Source: Branchiostoma floridae
Taxonomy: Eukaryota > Chordata > Leptocardii > Amphioxiformes > Branchiostomatidae
Assembly: GCF_000003815.2 (NCBI RefSeq)
Contig: NW_023365773.1
Coordinates: forward strand, 376,882-440,881
Length of the DNA stretch: 64,000 nucleotides
Direction: 5' to 3'
The notes below the pieces were generated by a model. It was not told where the DNA came from and made no database searches. It saw only the letters and a program-made list of their open reading frames with translations. Position 1 is the first letter of the stretch. The number at the start of each line of letters is the position of its first letter. Below are positions 50,801 through 62,800 of the stretch, in pieces. A program made the position numbers and the translations under genes.

Positions 50801-53800
50801 TGATGCCCTCATGGAGGAACAGGTACCCGAAGTAGAGTGGAAATGCTACATGAAATCTGTCAGAGCAGGCAACGTGGTCCTCACGGTCCTGCCCAAAACT
50901 TACCAGGATGTGGTTGTCTTTGACAACTATCGAAAGAAGAAGGAGGAAGAAGCAAGACTCCTCAAGGAGGAAGATGGAACCCAAGGAGATGAGTCAGCTG
51001 ATAGACATGAGCAAGAGATGCCTTCTGTTTTAACAGAGATAGAAGAAGTGGAGGAATTCAAGTCATTAGAAAGTATGGAAGAGACATTGACAGAAGGTGA
51101 TGAGGATAAAGATGAACAATCAAAACCATCAACATCTGAGAGTGAAGGACAATCAGAAGACAAACCCGAAGCTGCAGAAGAGAAGGCGAGGCAAGAAGAT
51201 GATGAAGAAAAAGATGCAGAAGAAGAAGAAGTTTCAGATGCAAAGCCTACAGTGTCTCCACCTGTAACTATCCCTATCTATGTCTTCAGCTGTCAGCAGT
51301 CCTGCCTACTGAGACAGCTTGAGTTGGGAGTCAACGAGACCACGCCCGAAAGCGTCCGCGACCACCGCTTTGACCGCGAAGGGTTCCTGGTCCGAAGCAA
51401 CAGCCAGTTCAGCGATTTCTGGAAGAGCCGGGAGTCCGTTCGACTGAACTCTGACCAGCGCGTCGACTCCCGTGAGACCATCGACGAAGACTTCAGTTCC
51501 GGTGACTCCTTCAAGGATTTCTGCGACCAGATCTCGGATGGTATTCAGCAGAGTTACGTAACCGCCGTGTTCCAGAGCCTACAGGACGAGGTTCCTCTCG
51601 ACCACCTGGACGTACAAGCAGCAGTGGAGAATGTTTGCGAGGAGCAGCTACATGAGATTGACATCACCGAGTTCCTCGGTACCCTGTGTGGCCACCTGAG
51701 CGACTGTCAACATCTTCGGAAGCAAAGATCGGACAGCACGATCGAAGAGGATCTAAATGAGACAAAGGAAAGCATTGACACTGTCATCGACGCAGAAGAC
51801 AAAACTAAGTTCTTCTCACTCGGTTCTCTACCAGCAGGGTGCGAGTCGAGCTTGGAGCTCCACAAAACAATCAAAGAGAAGTTTGCACAGACGGTGGGAA
51901 AGTATTTCCAGCCTGTCCCGTCCAGCCCAGACCTGTACTTCTACTGCTCGCCGCGGCAGAATCGACACAGCTCCCAGCAGGCAGAGGACCCCGCACAGCC
52001 GCGCTTAGCCAGCGAAGACGAATCTTCCATCACTACAGGTAAAAGGAACCTCAGGATAGCGACTTAAGATTGTAAATATAATCAATGTATTAGATAATGA
52101 TCCTCACTGTGTCTCCTTTCAATATTGTACAAAAATGTATGCAAAGAATAGAACCTACATGTAAGTGTAGTTTGTATTGTATGCATGACATATAGAGCCT
52201 GAAAGGTGCTTGTACTAGATTTTTGTTATAAACAAGTAGACAACATTCTGGCTTTGTCTAACATTGCATGTTGTTTCAATGTAAATTGTAAAGCCTTAAA
52301 TCTACATGTACTGTTATAGTATTAGATTGATTGATTAGTCTTACTATTTACATGTAGCTACTAGTTATATTATACAATACACTCCACATTGCCTTACATT
52401 GTACCCCTTGCAATTGTTGCTCAAATAAACTTTGAATTTGACTCAACAGAAGATGAAGATAACGCACAGTCGGACACAGAGCACATCCGTATAGAGAGCG
52501 TGAGCGACAGTGACATCATCATTGATGATACCATGGAAACCACAGAGGATGAGGAGGATGATGATGAGGATGAACTCGGTCGTACAGAAACTCTAGGTTC
52601 CATCAGCGTACAGAGTGAGTTCGGCAGCCGAGAGTCTGTTGTACTCGAGGAGGCAACCTCTGGAAGTGTTCCTCCTCTCTTCCTCAACCTGACCTGCTCG
52701 TTGAGAAGTGGAAGCCACCGAGGGAGCATGGGAGTGACTCAGGACAGCCTGCCGACTTGTGTGAGGGACGTATCCGCCTGCCTGGACCCCAGTGTAAAGG
52801 AACTCGACCTGTCAGACTTCTATGTCACCCTAGACATCATCTGCCTCACACTTCCAGGCGTAACAAACAACGACGATTCCTTAGAACACCGGCCGGAGTT
52901 GAACCGGATGACGTCGACCGACACGAACCTCGGCAGCCCTGTTGGCAGCCCGCAGGACTTCCAGACTCCTCGCTCCACCGAGCAGGACTTCTTCTCTGAC
53001 ACACACATGGACCCGCTTGACGGCCTCCCCGAAGCTCATCGCAAACTTGTCCTGGACTTTGTGGACCAGGTAAAGTACCTGTTTTTACAGATAAAACATG
53101 TACATTCAGTGGTGCTTGCAGTCTAGTAGCATATAGAAATGTACTGTACAGTAACAATGACTCCCATTTTCTGGCGTGAATACAATTTGTTTTGGTGAGT
53201 GGCTATATTTTTCTTCAGGCTGTGTAAGTATAGTGTATATATGGAAGGTAATAAACTTCTTAATGGATAGATTTGTTACCTCAAAGGCTCACAATTAAAT
53301 GTAAATTTTCCCGACAAGATAACAACATTAGAGGCGATTGAAGTCTTTCAGTACTGCATCCAATGGGTTAATTTTATTCAGTGTCCTGTTGCAATATTAT
53401 ACCATGCTTGAACGCTTTATTATGTTACAAATGGAGTATGTTATAATTTTCACAGGTGAAGTTCCTGCTGAAGGATGAGATCACTGCAGCGCTGCGTCTG
53501 ATCCAGCCGGTTACCATAGAAACGCTGGAGAAAGTGGCGGCCCACGTCCACGACTCCTCCTGCCGGCTGGAGACCGGGCTGTCCGTCAACCCGTTGGACT
53601 TACCACTCACCATACAGGAGGACGTCCCGCTACAGTTCGTCTTCGGTTCGGACCAGAGTCACGCCAAGTTTGTGGAAGCTCTTGATGACCTACAGCTGCC
53701 TGGTTACAAGCTGGAGAAGGTTTGGCCATGGTACTACACAGTGCTGGATCCGAGCGCACCGCAGTGGAAACGGAAGGCAGAGAACCTCAACGACTCCCTT

Positions 53801-56800
53801 CCTCTGAGCAGTGTGAGCAATTCTGAAGACATCACGTCTCCTCGAAGCAGTCGGGAGCACTCAGATTCTGTCTCCACGTCTTACAGTGGGCGAGAACACT
53901 CGGACTCTTTTGCTACAGTAGTGGACACCAAGGCAGCCAAGCAGGACACAAACAGAGCTGCATCACCCGCTGACAAAACCAGCGTCTCACCTTCACAAGA
54001 AACAAGCAAGAAGCAAACTTCCTCGCAGGCAGCGGCTCCTGAAGAGCAGCTCCTTGGGCTGCCCCTTCCAATGGACACTTGGGAATGTCTTGAGGATGGA
54101 GACAAGGATGAAGCAGCAGTGGAGAAAGCTATAGACTCTACCGAACTGATCGACCAGGGGCTTGAAGAGCAGGAAATTGCCAAAGACGCTGAAGAAGGAG
54201 ACAAAAATATGGTGCCCAAAACTGTTACAGAAGAGAATCCACTAAGCCAGGAAGAAGGGGCTGTATCTGTAGACGCTGCAGTGGTGAATAGAGATGAGCA
54301 AAGAAAGGATGAAAGTCAAAATTACAACAAAGAAGACAGTGAACAAAGAGAACCAGGCAGAAATGTAGAGACAGATAAAGTGCAAGTACACGAAGATGAA
54401 ATATCCGACAAAACTTTGGAAGATGTAAGCAGCGATGAGAGCGAACAGACCAAACAACACACAGAAGGCAGTGACGCACCCCTCACAGACAGTGAACTCA
54501 TCGAAAATCTTCCTTTAGAGCGAACAACAGACACTTTGAAAAATGATGATGACTCAGCTTTGCAAACAGATGATTCTAATAAAAGTTTACCAATAGCAAA
54601 ACCCGAAGGTCCGGTCCTACCAAACTTCTGGCTGATCATGAAGGTCTCCACGGATAAAGTCGAAATGTTCTGCCATGCAAGGAAGGGCAACATGGACGAC
54701 CATTCAACCCTGTTCGAGACCCTTGGCGACAAGATCCGCAACAGGTGACAATGACATGACTCTTGTTTTCTGTGGGTTTGTAAGGCCAGTGTTAGAGTAT
54801 GTTTGCCCTGTGTGGTATCCAGGTCTCACTGCTCTCCAGGCTAAGTGCATTAAGCTGTGCAAAAAGGGGGTGTGAATAATTCTAGATAGAATCTATATAT
54901 ACATGTAGGTTGCTCCAAAACGGGGCAGTGTACATGACAGAGAACTAGGAACAAAGGACAACTACACGCAGTTCAGATATAGAATGTCCAGATTCAAAAA
55001 TAGTACCTTACATTTTATTGTAGTGTTGTTGAATGAATTTTGACGAATTTTGACAGACGTTTATGTCTCATACCCCAATTCAGCCATGTATGGCTGCAAT
55101 GGCATGCATATGCGTACTTGTTTGTTGCAAATAAACCAGTCATTCATTCATATAACAGCTGCAAGCTCGTGAACCAGAAGATGCTTCTCCAAGACCTGCA
55201 CGACACGCGCACCTGCAACTCCCTCTTGGTTGCCGAGGACGACGAAGACATCTGGCTGAAAGACGACTATGGCCCCGGTGGAGGTCTGGACCACTTTTAG
55301 TACATTATATCAGATAAAATTAGGGTTCGTCTTACCTGAAAGCCTTAAACTTGTTAACATATGATAGCTTTTGTGATAACCTTGTCCTCAGCAAGATTGC
55401 GACAAAGTTCTACGATCATTTCCTCTCGCTTTAGTAATTAGTCTTTTTATAGTAAGAGGTTGTTTTTATGTGTTAATCAGACAAAGTCTGGAACTTTTAT
55501 GATGTAAATTCCTGAATCTTATTGTTGACGGATAATATGTGATCATTGACGCATTTCAGGTACACTGAATTTATCTCTGTTCCTGCTTTGTCTTTGAAAA
55601 AAAATCTGAAACCAGGTCAAATCGGGGTCACAGCCGTCAGCGCCGTGGAGGATTTCGCAGAGAAGAATAAGAAGTACCTGGCAGCGACCATGCAGTACAT
55701 GCCCGGGTACTTTGCGTGTGACTGTGTGTGGAGGGTCCACTTCTCCATCCACCAGAGGCTGAAGACTGGACCGGCCCGCGGAGTCTCTCGTGGCCAGCAG
55801 GCCCTGAGATCCGCGCTCTCCGCCTTCTCAGTCAACAACCAGAAGAACATGTTTGTGTTCCAGGTGATGTCTACTTGCAAAATCTTACCACTAGGCTAAA
55901 TGCATGTACTAGTACAGTCTCAAAGTAAGAATAAGGGTAAAGTATGCCAGAAAGCAGTTACTCAAGCAACTGGATATGATTTGGGTTGCTTGAGTAACTA
56001 CTTTTTGGCGTAAACCTGGATGTCTAACCTTTATCGACATAAGGGTAAAGTAATGAACAGTACATAACACTAATATCTAATAAACTGTAACTAAGGTACT
56101 TTGTTGACAATGTATTGTGGGATTTGACTTCTTTGAAGGCAGTGGTTGAGGAACTGTTTAGGTGATCTCTGTGTAAATGGTTAAAGCTCTATGAAATTGT
56201 GAAATAATATGATTCTTTAATTTTAGCCTAATATTTCATAGTGAGTACACTGGGTGATGAAATGTATTTCATTTTCCACTGTAGTCATCGATACTTACAA
56301 AAACTCTGTTAAGCTTGGACATGTTTATTTTCATAGCGGGCCCCTTTACTATTTCTAAATGTGCATTGTTCATGTATTCTTGTGTTCCAGGAGCGTACTG
56401 GGGCAGTGTTCTACCTGCAGCTGTTTGAATCCATGTGTGTGAGCGGGTCACACAACACCCTCAACCTGCCTGAGGTGGGTAACAGCAAAACTTAGTGTCA
56501 CACAACACTCTCAACCTGCCTGAGGTGGGTAATACTAATAGCAAACTTACACAATCAAACTGATTTTGACTTTATTTCTTTTTTCACACAAAGAACTTAA
56601 CATGTTTACTGTGATAGAGGAGTTAGACAAGTCCTGTGAATCTGGGCTGTGCTGTTTGTGATAATCCTCTGTTTTAAGTTTCTCTAAGTCTGTTTTAGAG
56701 CTGATAACAATATGGATAAGATGGTGAAATTTTTGTAACGTTAAGCTTATATTGACAACACATTTCAAGTCACAAGACATGACATGGCTGGAAGGTCAGT

Positions 56801-59800
56801 AACCAACTGGAGAGATTGTGCCCAGGACATACCAACCTGGCGCAAACTCTCGGTGTCTGTAGCCGCTATGCATCAGACTATGATGTCTGCGAATGATTTA
56901 TTGGAGCGTATATTTATTTTACTATGATGTGTAATGAAAGGTATGCAATTAAACCGTTGGCTGGCAAAATAAACAAATTTTTCGTCCATCCAGGTCGGTA
57001 AGGGAGAGGACGAGAACTCTCTCCTCAGCTCCCGAACATCATCGCTCCTCTCCCTCCCCATTCGGGGCGGGGCTGCCGAGCTGGAGGAAGACATCAGGGA
57101 GTACCAGCAGGCCGTGGAGAAGGATTCAGGTGTGGAGACGGTCCCTCAGTCACAGACCGGCTCTACATCCTCCCAGGGCCAGGCTGAGGAGAGTGTGGTC
57201 CTGATGGTGCGTACATCCTTAATTGTTTTAGATGTCAGTAGATGACTCATTAAGACTAGAACACTAGTGAAGAAGGACTCAGGGGTGGAGACTGTTCCTC
57301 AGTCACAGACCGGCTCTACATCCTCCCAGGGCCAGGCAGAGGAGAGTGTGGTACTGATGGTGCGTGGATCCTTAATTGTTTTAGATGTCAGTAGATGACT
57401 CATTAAGACTAGAACACTAGTGGAGAAGGACTCAGGTGTGGAGACGGTTCCTCAGTCACAGACCGGCTCTACATCCTCCCAGGGCCAGGCAGAGGAGAGT
57501 GTGGTACTGATGGTGCGTAGATCCTTAATAATGATTATTGTTTTAGATGTCAGTAGATGACTCATTAAGACTAGACTCATTAAGACTAGAACACTAGTGG
57601 AGAAGGATTCTGTAGTGGAGACTGTTCTACAGTCACAGACCAGCTCTACATCCTCCCAGGGCCAGGCAGAGGAGAGTGTGGTCCTGATGGTAAGTAGATC
57701 CTTAATTGTTTTAGATGTCAGTAGATGACTCATTAAGACTAGACTCATTAAGACTAGAACACTAGTGGAGAAGGATTCTGTAGTGGAGACTGTTCTACAG
57801 TCACAGACCAGCTCTACATCCTCCCAGGGCCAGGCAGAGGAGAGTGTGGTACTGATGGTGCGTAGATCCTTAATAATAATTATTGTTTTAGATGTCATTA
57901 AGACTAGACTCATTAAGACTAGAACACTAGTGGAGAAGGACTCTGGAGTGGAGACTGTTCTACAGTCACAGACCAGCTCTACATCCTCCCTGGGCCAGGC
58001 AGAGGAGAGTGTGGTACTGATGGTGCGTAGATCCTTAATAATAATTATTGTTTTAGATGTCATTAAGACTAGACTCATTAAGACTAGAACACTAGTGGAG
58101 AAGGACTCTGGAGTGGAGACTGTTCTACAGTCACAGACCGGCTCTACATCCTCCCAGGGCCAGGCAGAGGAGAGTGTGGTCCTGATGGTGCGTACACCCT
58201 AGGTTCTTTTATGTAGATGATACTTAACTTGCTTTTAGGACTTGAACATCAAGATAGAGACAGAGCTTGAAATATTTCTAGGTTGGAAACGTAGTTTGGT
58301 AGCCAATGTTGTTGATTTTCATTGTTAAAACTCTTCTCACGATACTTAAAGCTTACAAAAATATATTTTTATATCAATTTCATGTCAGGTAAGAATTTGG
58401 GGATGGAAGGGGTGAAGGTTTTCTGCCCCAAGAAGCAGCTTTGAATCCTGGGATGGAGGGATGGGTTCTGGAGACTGTCCAGATGCAGAGACAGCTTGAA
58501 TGTCTACTGTAAAACTTACTACAATTTGCAAGCACAATACTTGTATAACAGCACATAACACTGTTACTCATTCTCTTCATCAAAGACAACCAAGGATGAT
58601 ACCTTGATGATAAAGCACTGCAGTAATAGACTACTTAAAGTTAGATGTGAAACAGTACCTTGTCTTCTTCAAGTCTATAAGTGACAAAGCTAGAGTAACC
58701 TTACCACAACTTGTGTGTACAGAATGATTGTACAATATAACATTTTTTTTACAGGTGCACGGCGTACAGCCCGCGGGAGCGGAGATCCGAGTGGACCTGG
58801 TACAGATCCTGCAGCACCGATTGGACGACGCCACCCTTGATGTCATCATCCTGATGCTGGCGCGGAACCCGATGTGCCGCCTGTCTCCCGCGGACGTGCT
58901 GTTCATCCAGCCTCCGTCTGAGCTGCCCACCCACAGCCTCCGTCTGGCCATCCCTGGTACATATTATCTGTTTGTTTGTTTTGTTGGTAGTAATAATGCT
59001 AAACTTTATGCCCAAAAGCAGTTACTCAAGCAAAAAGCAGTGACACAACTGTCACTGATGAAAGACATCGGATGATGTCTGAAACGTCTGACTGTTTCCA
59101 AAATCATATCCAGTAGCTTGAGTAACTAACTGCTTTTTGGCATATCTTATTATCTCGATTACTTAAACCTTCATGGATGTTATGCTAAACTTTCTTCTGA
59201 CACAAAGGTTTACAAGGATCAAATTTTCAATGACCAATGTCGCCTTCTTCAGGATCAATACTGATCCTGCAATTTCAAACTGTTACATTGCAGTTTCCAA
59301 TAACGTCATCTTTATTCCTGTATCCCAGCCCAACACTCCTCCCACATCCAGGCAGTTGACTTCTACCTGAAGCAGAACCTCCTACAGTTCCTTCACAACC
59401 CCAAGTACAGCGAACACGTCCACTTCCAGGACGTGGATCGGAAGAGCGTGCCCCAAACCGACCAAGACGTCTTCCTTTACAACCGTCCTCAAGAATCGGG
59501 CGGAAAGGGACTTGCTTGTATCATCCTCGGCCATGTGGACCAGGAAGGTACATGTTGGTTCTAAGATAGTTTTGATTAATGGATTTTTTTCACCTTTATT
59601 TAGCCTTGAGTATACAAAATCAGGGCTCGAAATACCACCTGCAGAATAATTGCAGGTTAGTGCAGGTAAAATTGGAGCTGTGCAGGTATTTCTGGTGTCT
59701 ACCTGCACCTAACCTACACTGGTCCATGTACTGGGTTTTGTACATAAATGTCATATGATGTAGGTGTATGTGGATTGTTATTAGCTGCATAGACTGTTAC

Positions 59801-62800
59801 CTGTCTGGTGCAGGTAATTTTCAGTGTTACCTGCACCAGTGCAGGTATGCAGAAAAAAGTATTTCAAGGATATCTAGCTCGTTTGAATGTTAAGCTGTAA
59901 CCCACCTCAGTTGTTTTTGATATCCATCAAAAAGCATGCAATTTAGATTGTGGCTTCGATATACTTTTTTACCTGATCACAATGATCAAATAAACCATTC
60001 ATTCAATACACATTCAAGGTAACTACATCCAGCCTCCGCCAGCCCCGAAAGTGTCTTCTGACGCCTACAAGGTGGCCATGACGTGGGCTAACTTCAAGAC
60101 GTTGACCGAGACGCACAGACTCGAAGGCGGTTCCAGTCCTCAAGACGTTGGCGCAATTCTCCAGTTCAACATCTGGGAGCGGGGTGACATCGACTTCAAG
60201 CAGCTGGCCGAGAAGCTTAGCCAGGCCCTTCAGCACGCGCTGTGTGATGTCATCACGGAGTACTACATGCTGACTGCACCAATAGCAGAGCTGGAGGAGG
60301 AGGATGGGGAGGAGGAGGATCTACTGGATGAGGAGTTGATGGAGAAATTTGGAGAAGGGGATGTTTCGCCCGTGGAGGGGAGGCAACTGTCGGAGGAAAA
60401 TGGGGAAGAACCTTCATCAGAAGTAAGCAATTATTGTAATTTAAAATCAATTAGACTCATTGTATCTTCTATACTCAATGCACCAGCATAACATCTTAGT
60501 TTGGAATTAATGTGTTTTTTAAATTTAGACTGTTACTTAGTAATGTTACAGTGGTTGGTTAATAGTTTGTTGTTATTATCAATCATTACCATTTAATCAT
60601 TATCGTCTAATACGTAAAACTTTTTAAAACTGAAACTGATTAAAGGTTTAGATCTTTTCCGGTCTCACTAAATACTGTAATGGATGTTTTCAGTAATTAC
60701 TGAAAGTTGTTTTTGGTTGTTTTCGGTTTAGTTTTTGGTTTTTGGTATTTAGTGAGTCCCAATCTTTTCAGGTTTTAGTATTTTCTTATTTTCATTTTGT
60801 AAACGTGTACTTTGTGGAAATAAATAAAATCTGATTAAATCCCACTCCCCAGACGACCCTGACCTGGAAGGACCGTGAGGTAGCCAGGAGGAAGGAGGAG
60901 GATCACAGGAGTCAGCTGTGGAGGCTGCAGTCAGGTTGGACACTTCATTCAATCCAGTAGCTAACATACATAAAAAGGGCTTTCGAAGAGGACTGCATCT
61001 AGACCCTCTGAAATGCTTTTTCCTGCATTTCGAGGGGCAAATTTTGCTGGTAGACTAAGCTGTTCAATGGAGTCTGTTTTGGTGAAAAATTACGCAAGGG
61101 AGACAGTTTTATTATAACGATTTTTGTCCGTCACCGAGGACGGAATGGACAAATTTTTTTTTCCATCCCCAGCTGCAAAATTCCGTCAAAGGACGGGTGC
61201 TGGCTACAAACCTGTTGTTGTGTGTCGATGATTCTCTGGAACTGAGAGATTGTATTCACGACCAGTCTTTCTTTCAGGTTCAGAGGGCGTGCTGCACACC
61301 ATGTACATGGGCAGGGTGCAGAGGTGGTTCGACTTCATGGTGGGTATGAACAGTCCTGCAGTGGTTCGCGACACGCAGGCCGTGGACTCCCGCTACGCCA
61401 TCCCCATCCTCCTGCGGGAGCTCTGCGACCTTGTACACCTCCTCGCAAAGGACAACACCTTACGGGTGTACAAACACTGCCAGGAACAGAACTACACCCT
61501 TCTGAAGGTTCCCAAAGGTAGGCATATTCAAACACAGTTCAATGTCTAGTGGATAGCAATGGAGATTTACTTCTGGAAGTTTCAAGTGACATTTGCAAAC
61601 GATCCTTACATGTTAAACCATATTTTTTATTTCTAGACGTAAGTAGTTCATTCTAGTGACACTGAAGAAGATTGATGGATGTCACTCAAAAAAACATCAG
61701 ATACACCAAATAAGCTTTTTTTTTTAACGAGTTTGCTTATTGTGCAAGGCCATTGATTTTATTGACCACTTCTAGGCACTGAACTACATGTATGCTCACT
61801 GTATCAGCATCTCTTCTACCTAAGGCAGAAACATTGAGTCTTAAGGTGGGGACATACATGCGTATATATTCAAGTCTGTTTGAGGTGCGTATGAAGCTTT
61901 TAGTCTCTACCAGGCTCCACAGGTCGCGGGAAAAATAGTACAAATTGGACAAATATAGATACATAACATGCCAGATGAGTTAGCTGACCGAGAAGTATGG
62001 TTAGCGACCCAGCTAACTCGTCTGACATGTTACCTGTTTACCTTTGTCCAATTTCTATTTTTTTTACAACGACCTGTGGGGCCTGGTGGAGGCATATAGT
62101 CTCATGCGCGCCTCATACGGACTTAAATATATACGCAGGTGTGAACCCACCTTTAGCTTTAGCAGGTAGTTTTACTAACAAAGCAGGTCTTCATCTACAA
62201 CTGTATAAAATCATTTGCAATTCTATAAAGAAAAAAAAAGGAGAATGTTCTAGCTTAATGCTTCTCCTAAAGGCCCACCAAAGTCGGAGGAGGTTTGTCA
62301 CGCCCCTGGACTGGCGGATAACTACATCCTGCTGGCTCGGAGTCTGAAACAGTGGCGAGAGTGCATGGATGTGAAGTATGGGGAGATGGGAGGGGACGAG
62401 GAGAAGGCCATGCCTCCTGTCTCATACAAAGGTAATTCACTATTTACAAGGCTATCATCTATTACACCAGGGTATGTTTTAATGGACTTGAATAGCAAAT
62501 TTCAAGTATGTATTTAGCAACGACGTGTGTGACAACCCCTATATGGTATTTATAGGAAAACACATTAAAGAATTTCTAATCGTCAGTAATTCCTCCATTT
62601 ATTGTAAAAGCCCATTCTCATCTCATAGTACCCATACACTTGACTTGTATTAGCTTTTATGGAACCATAGTTATTTACCAGTAGATGCCATACTTTGTAC
62701 CTTGTGTGTACAATTGTTGTGCAATGATGTTTTAAAAAGTTAATTACAAATTCTTGCAGGTAACATGAGAGATTCAAACACTAAAAAACAATATCACAAG

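Noticed and set aside
57452-58078. 208-codon antisense open frame over the SZT2 exon 18 array
   Set aside because: Same cause: repeat intervals divisible by three keep an antisense frame open. There is no independent coding sign.
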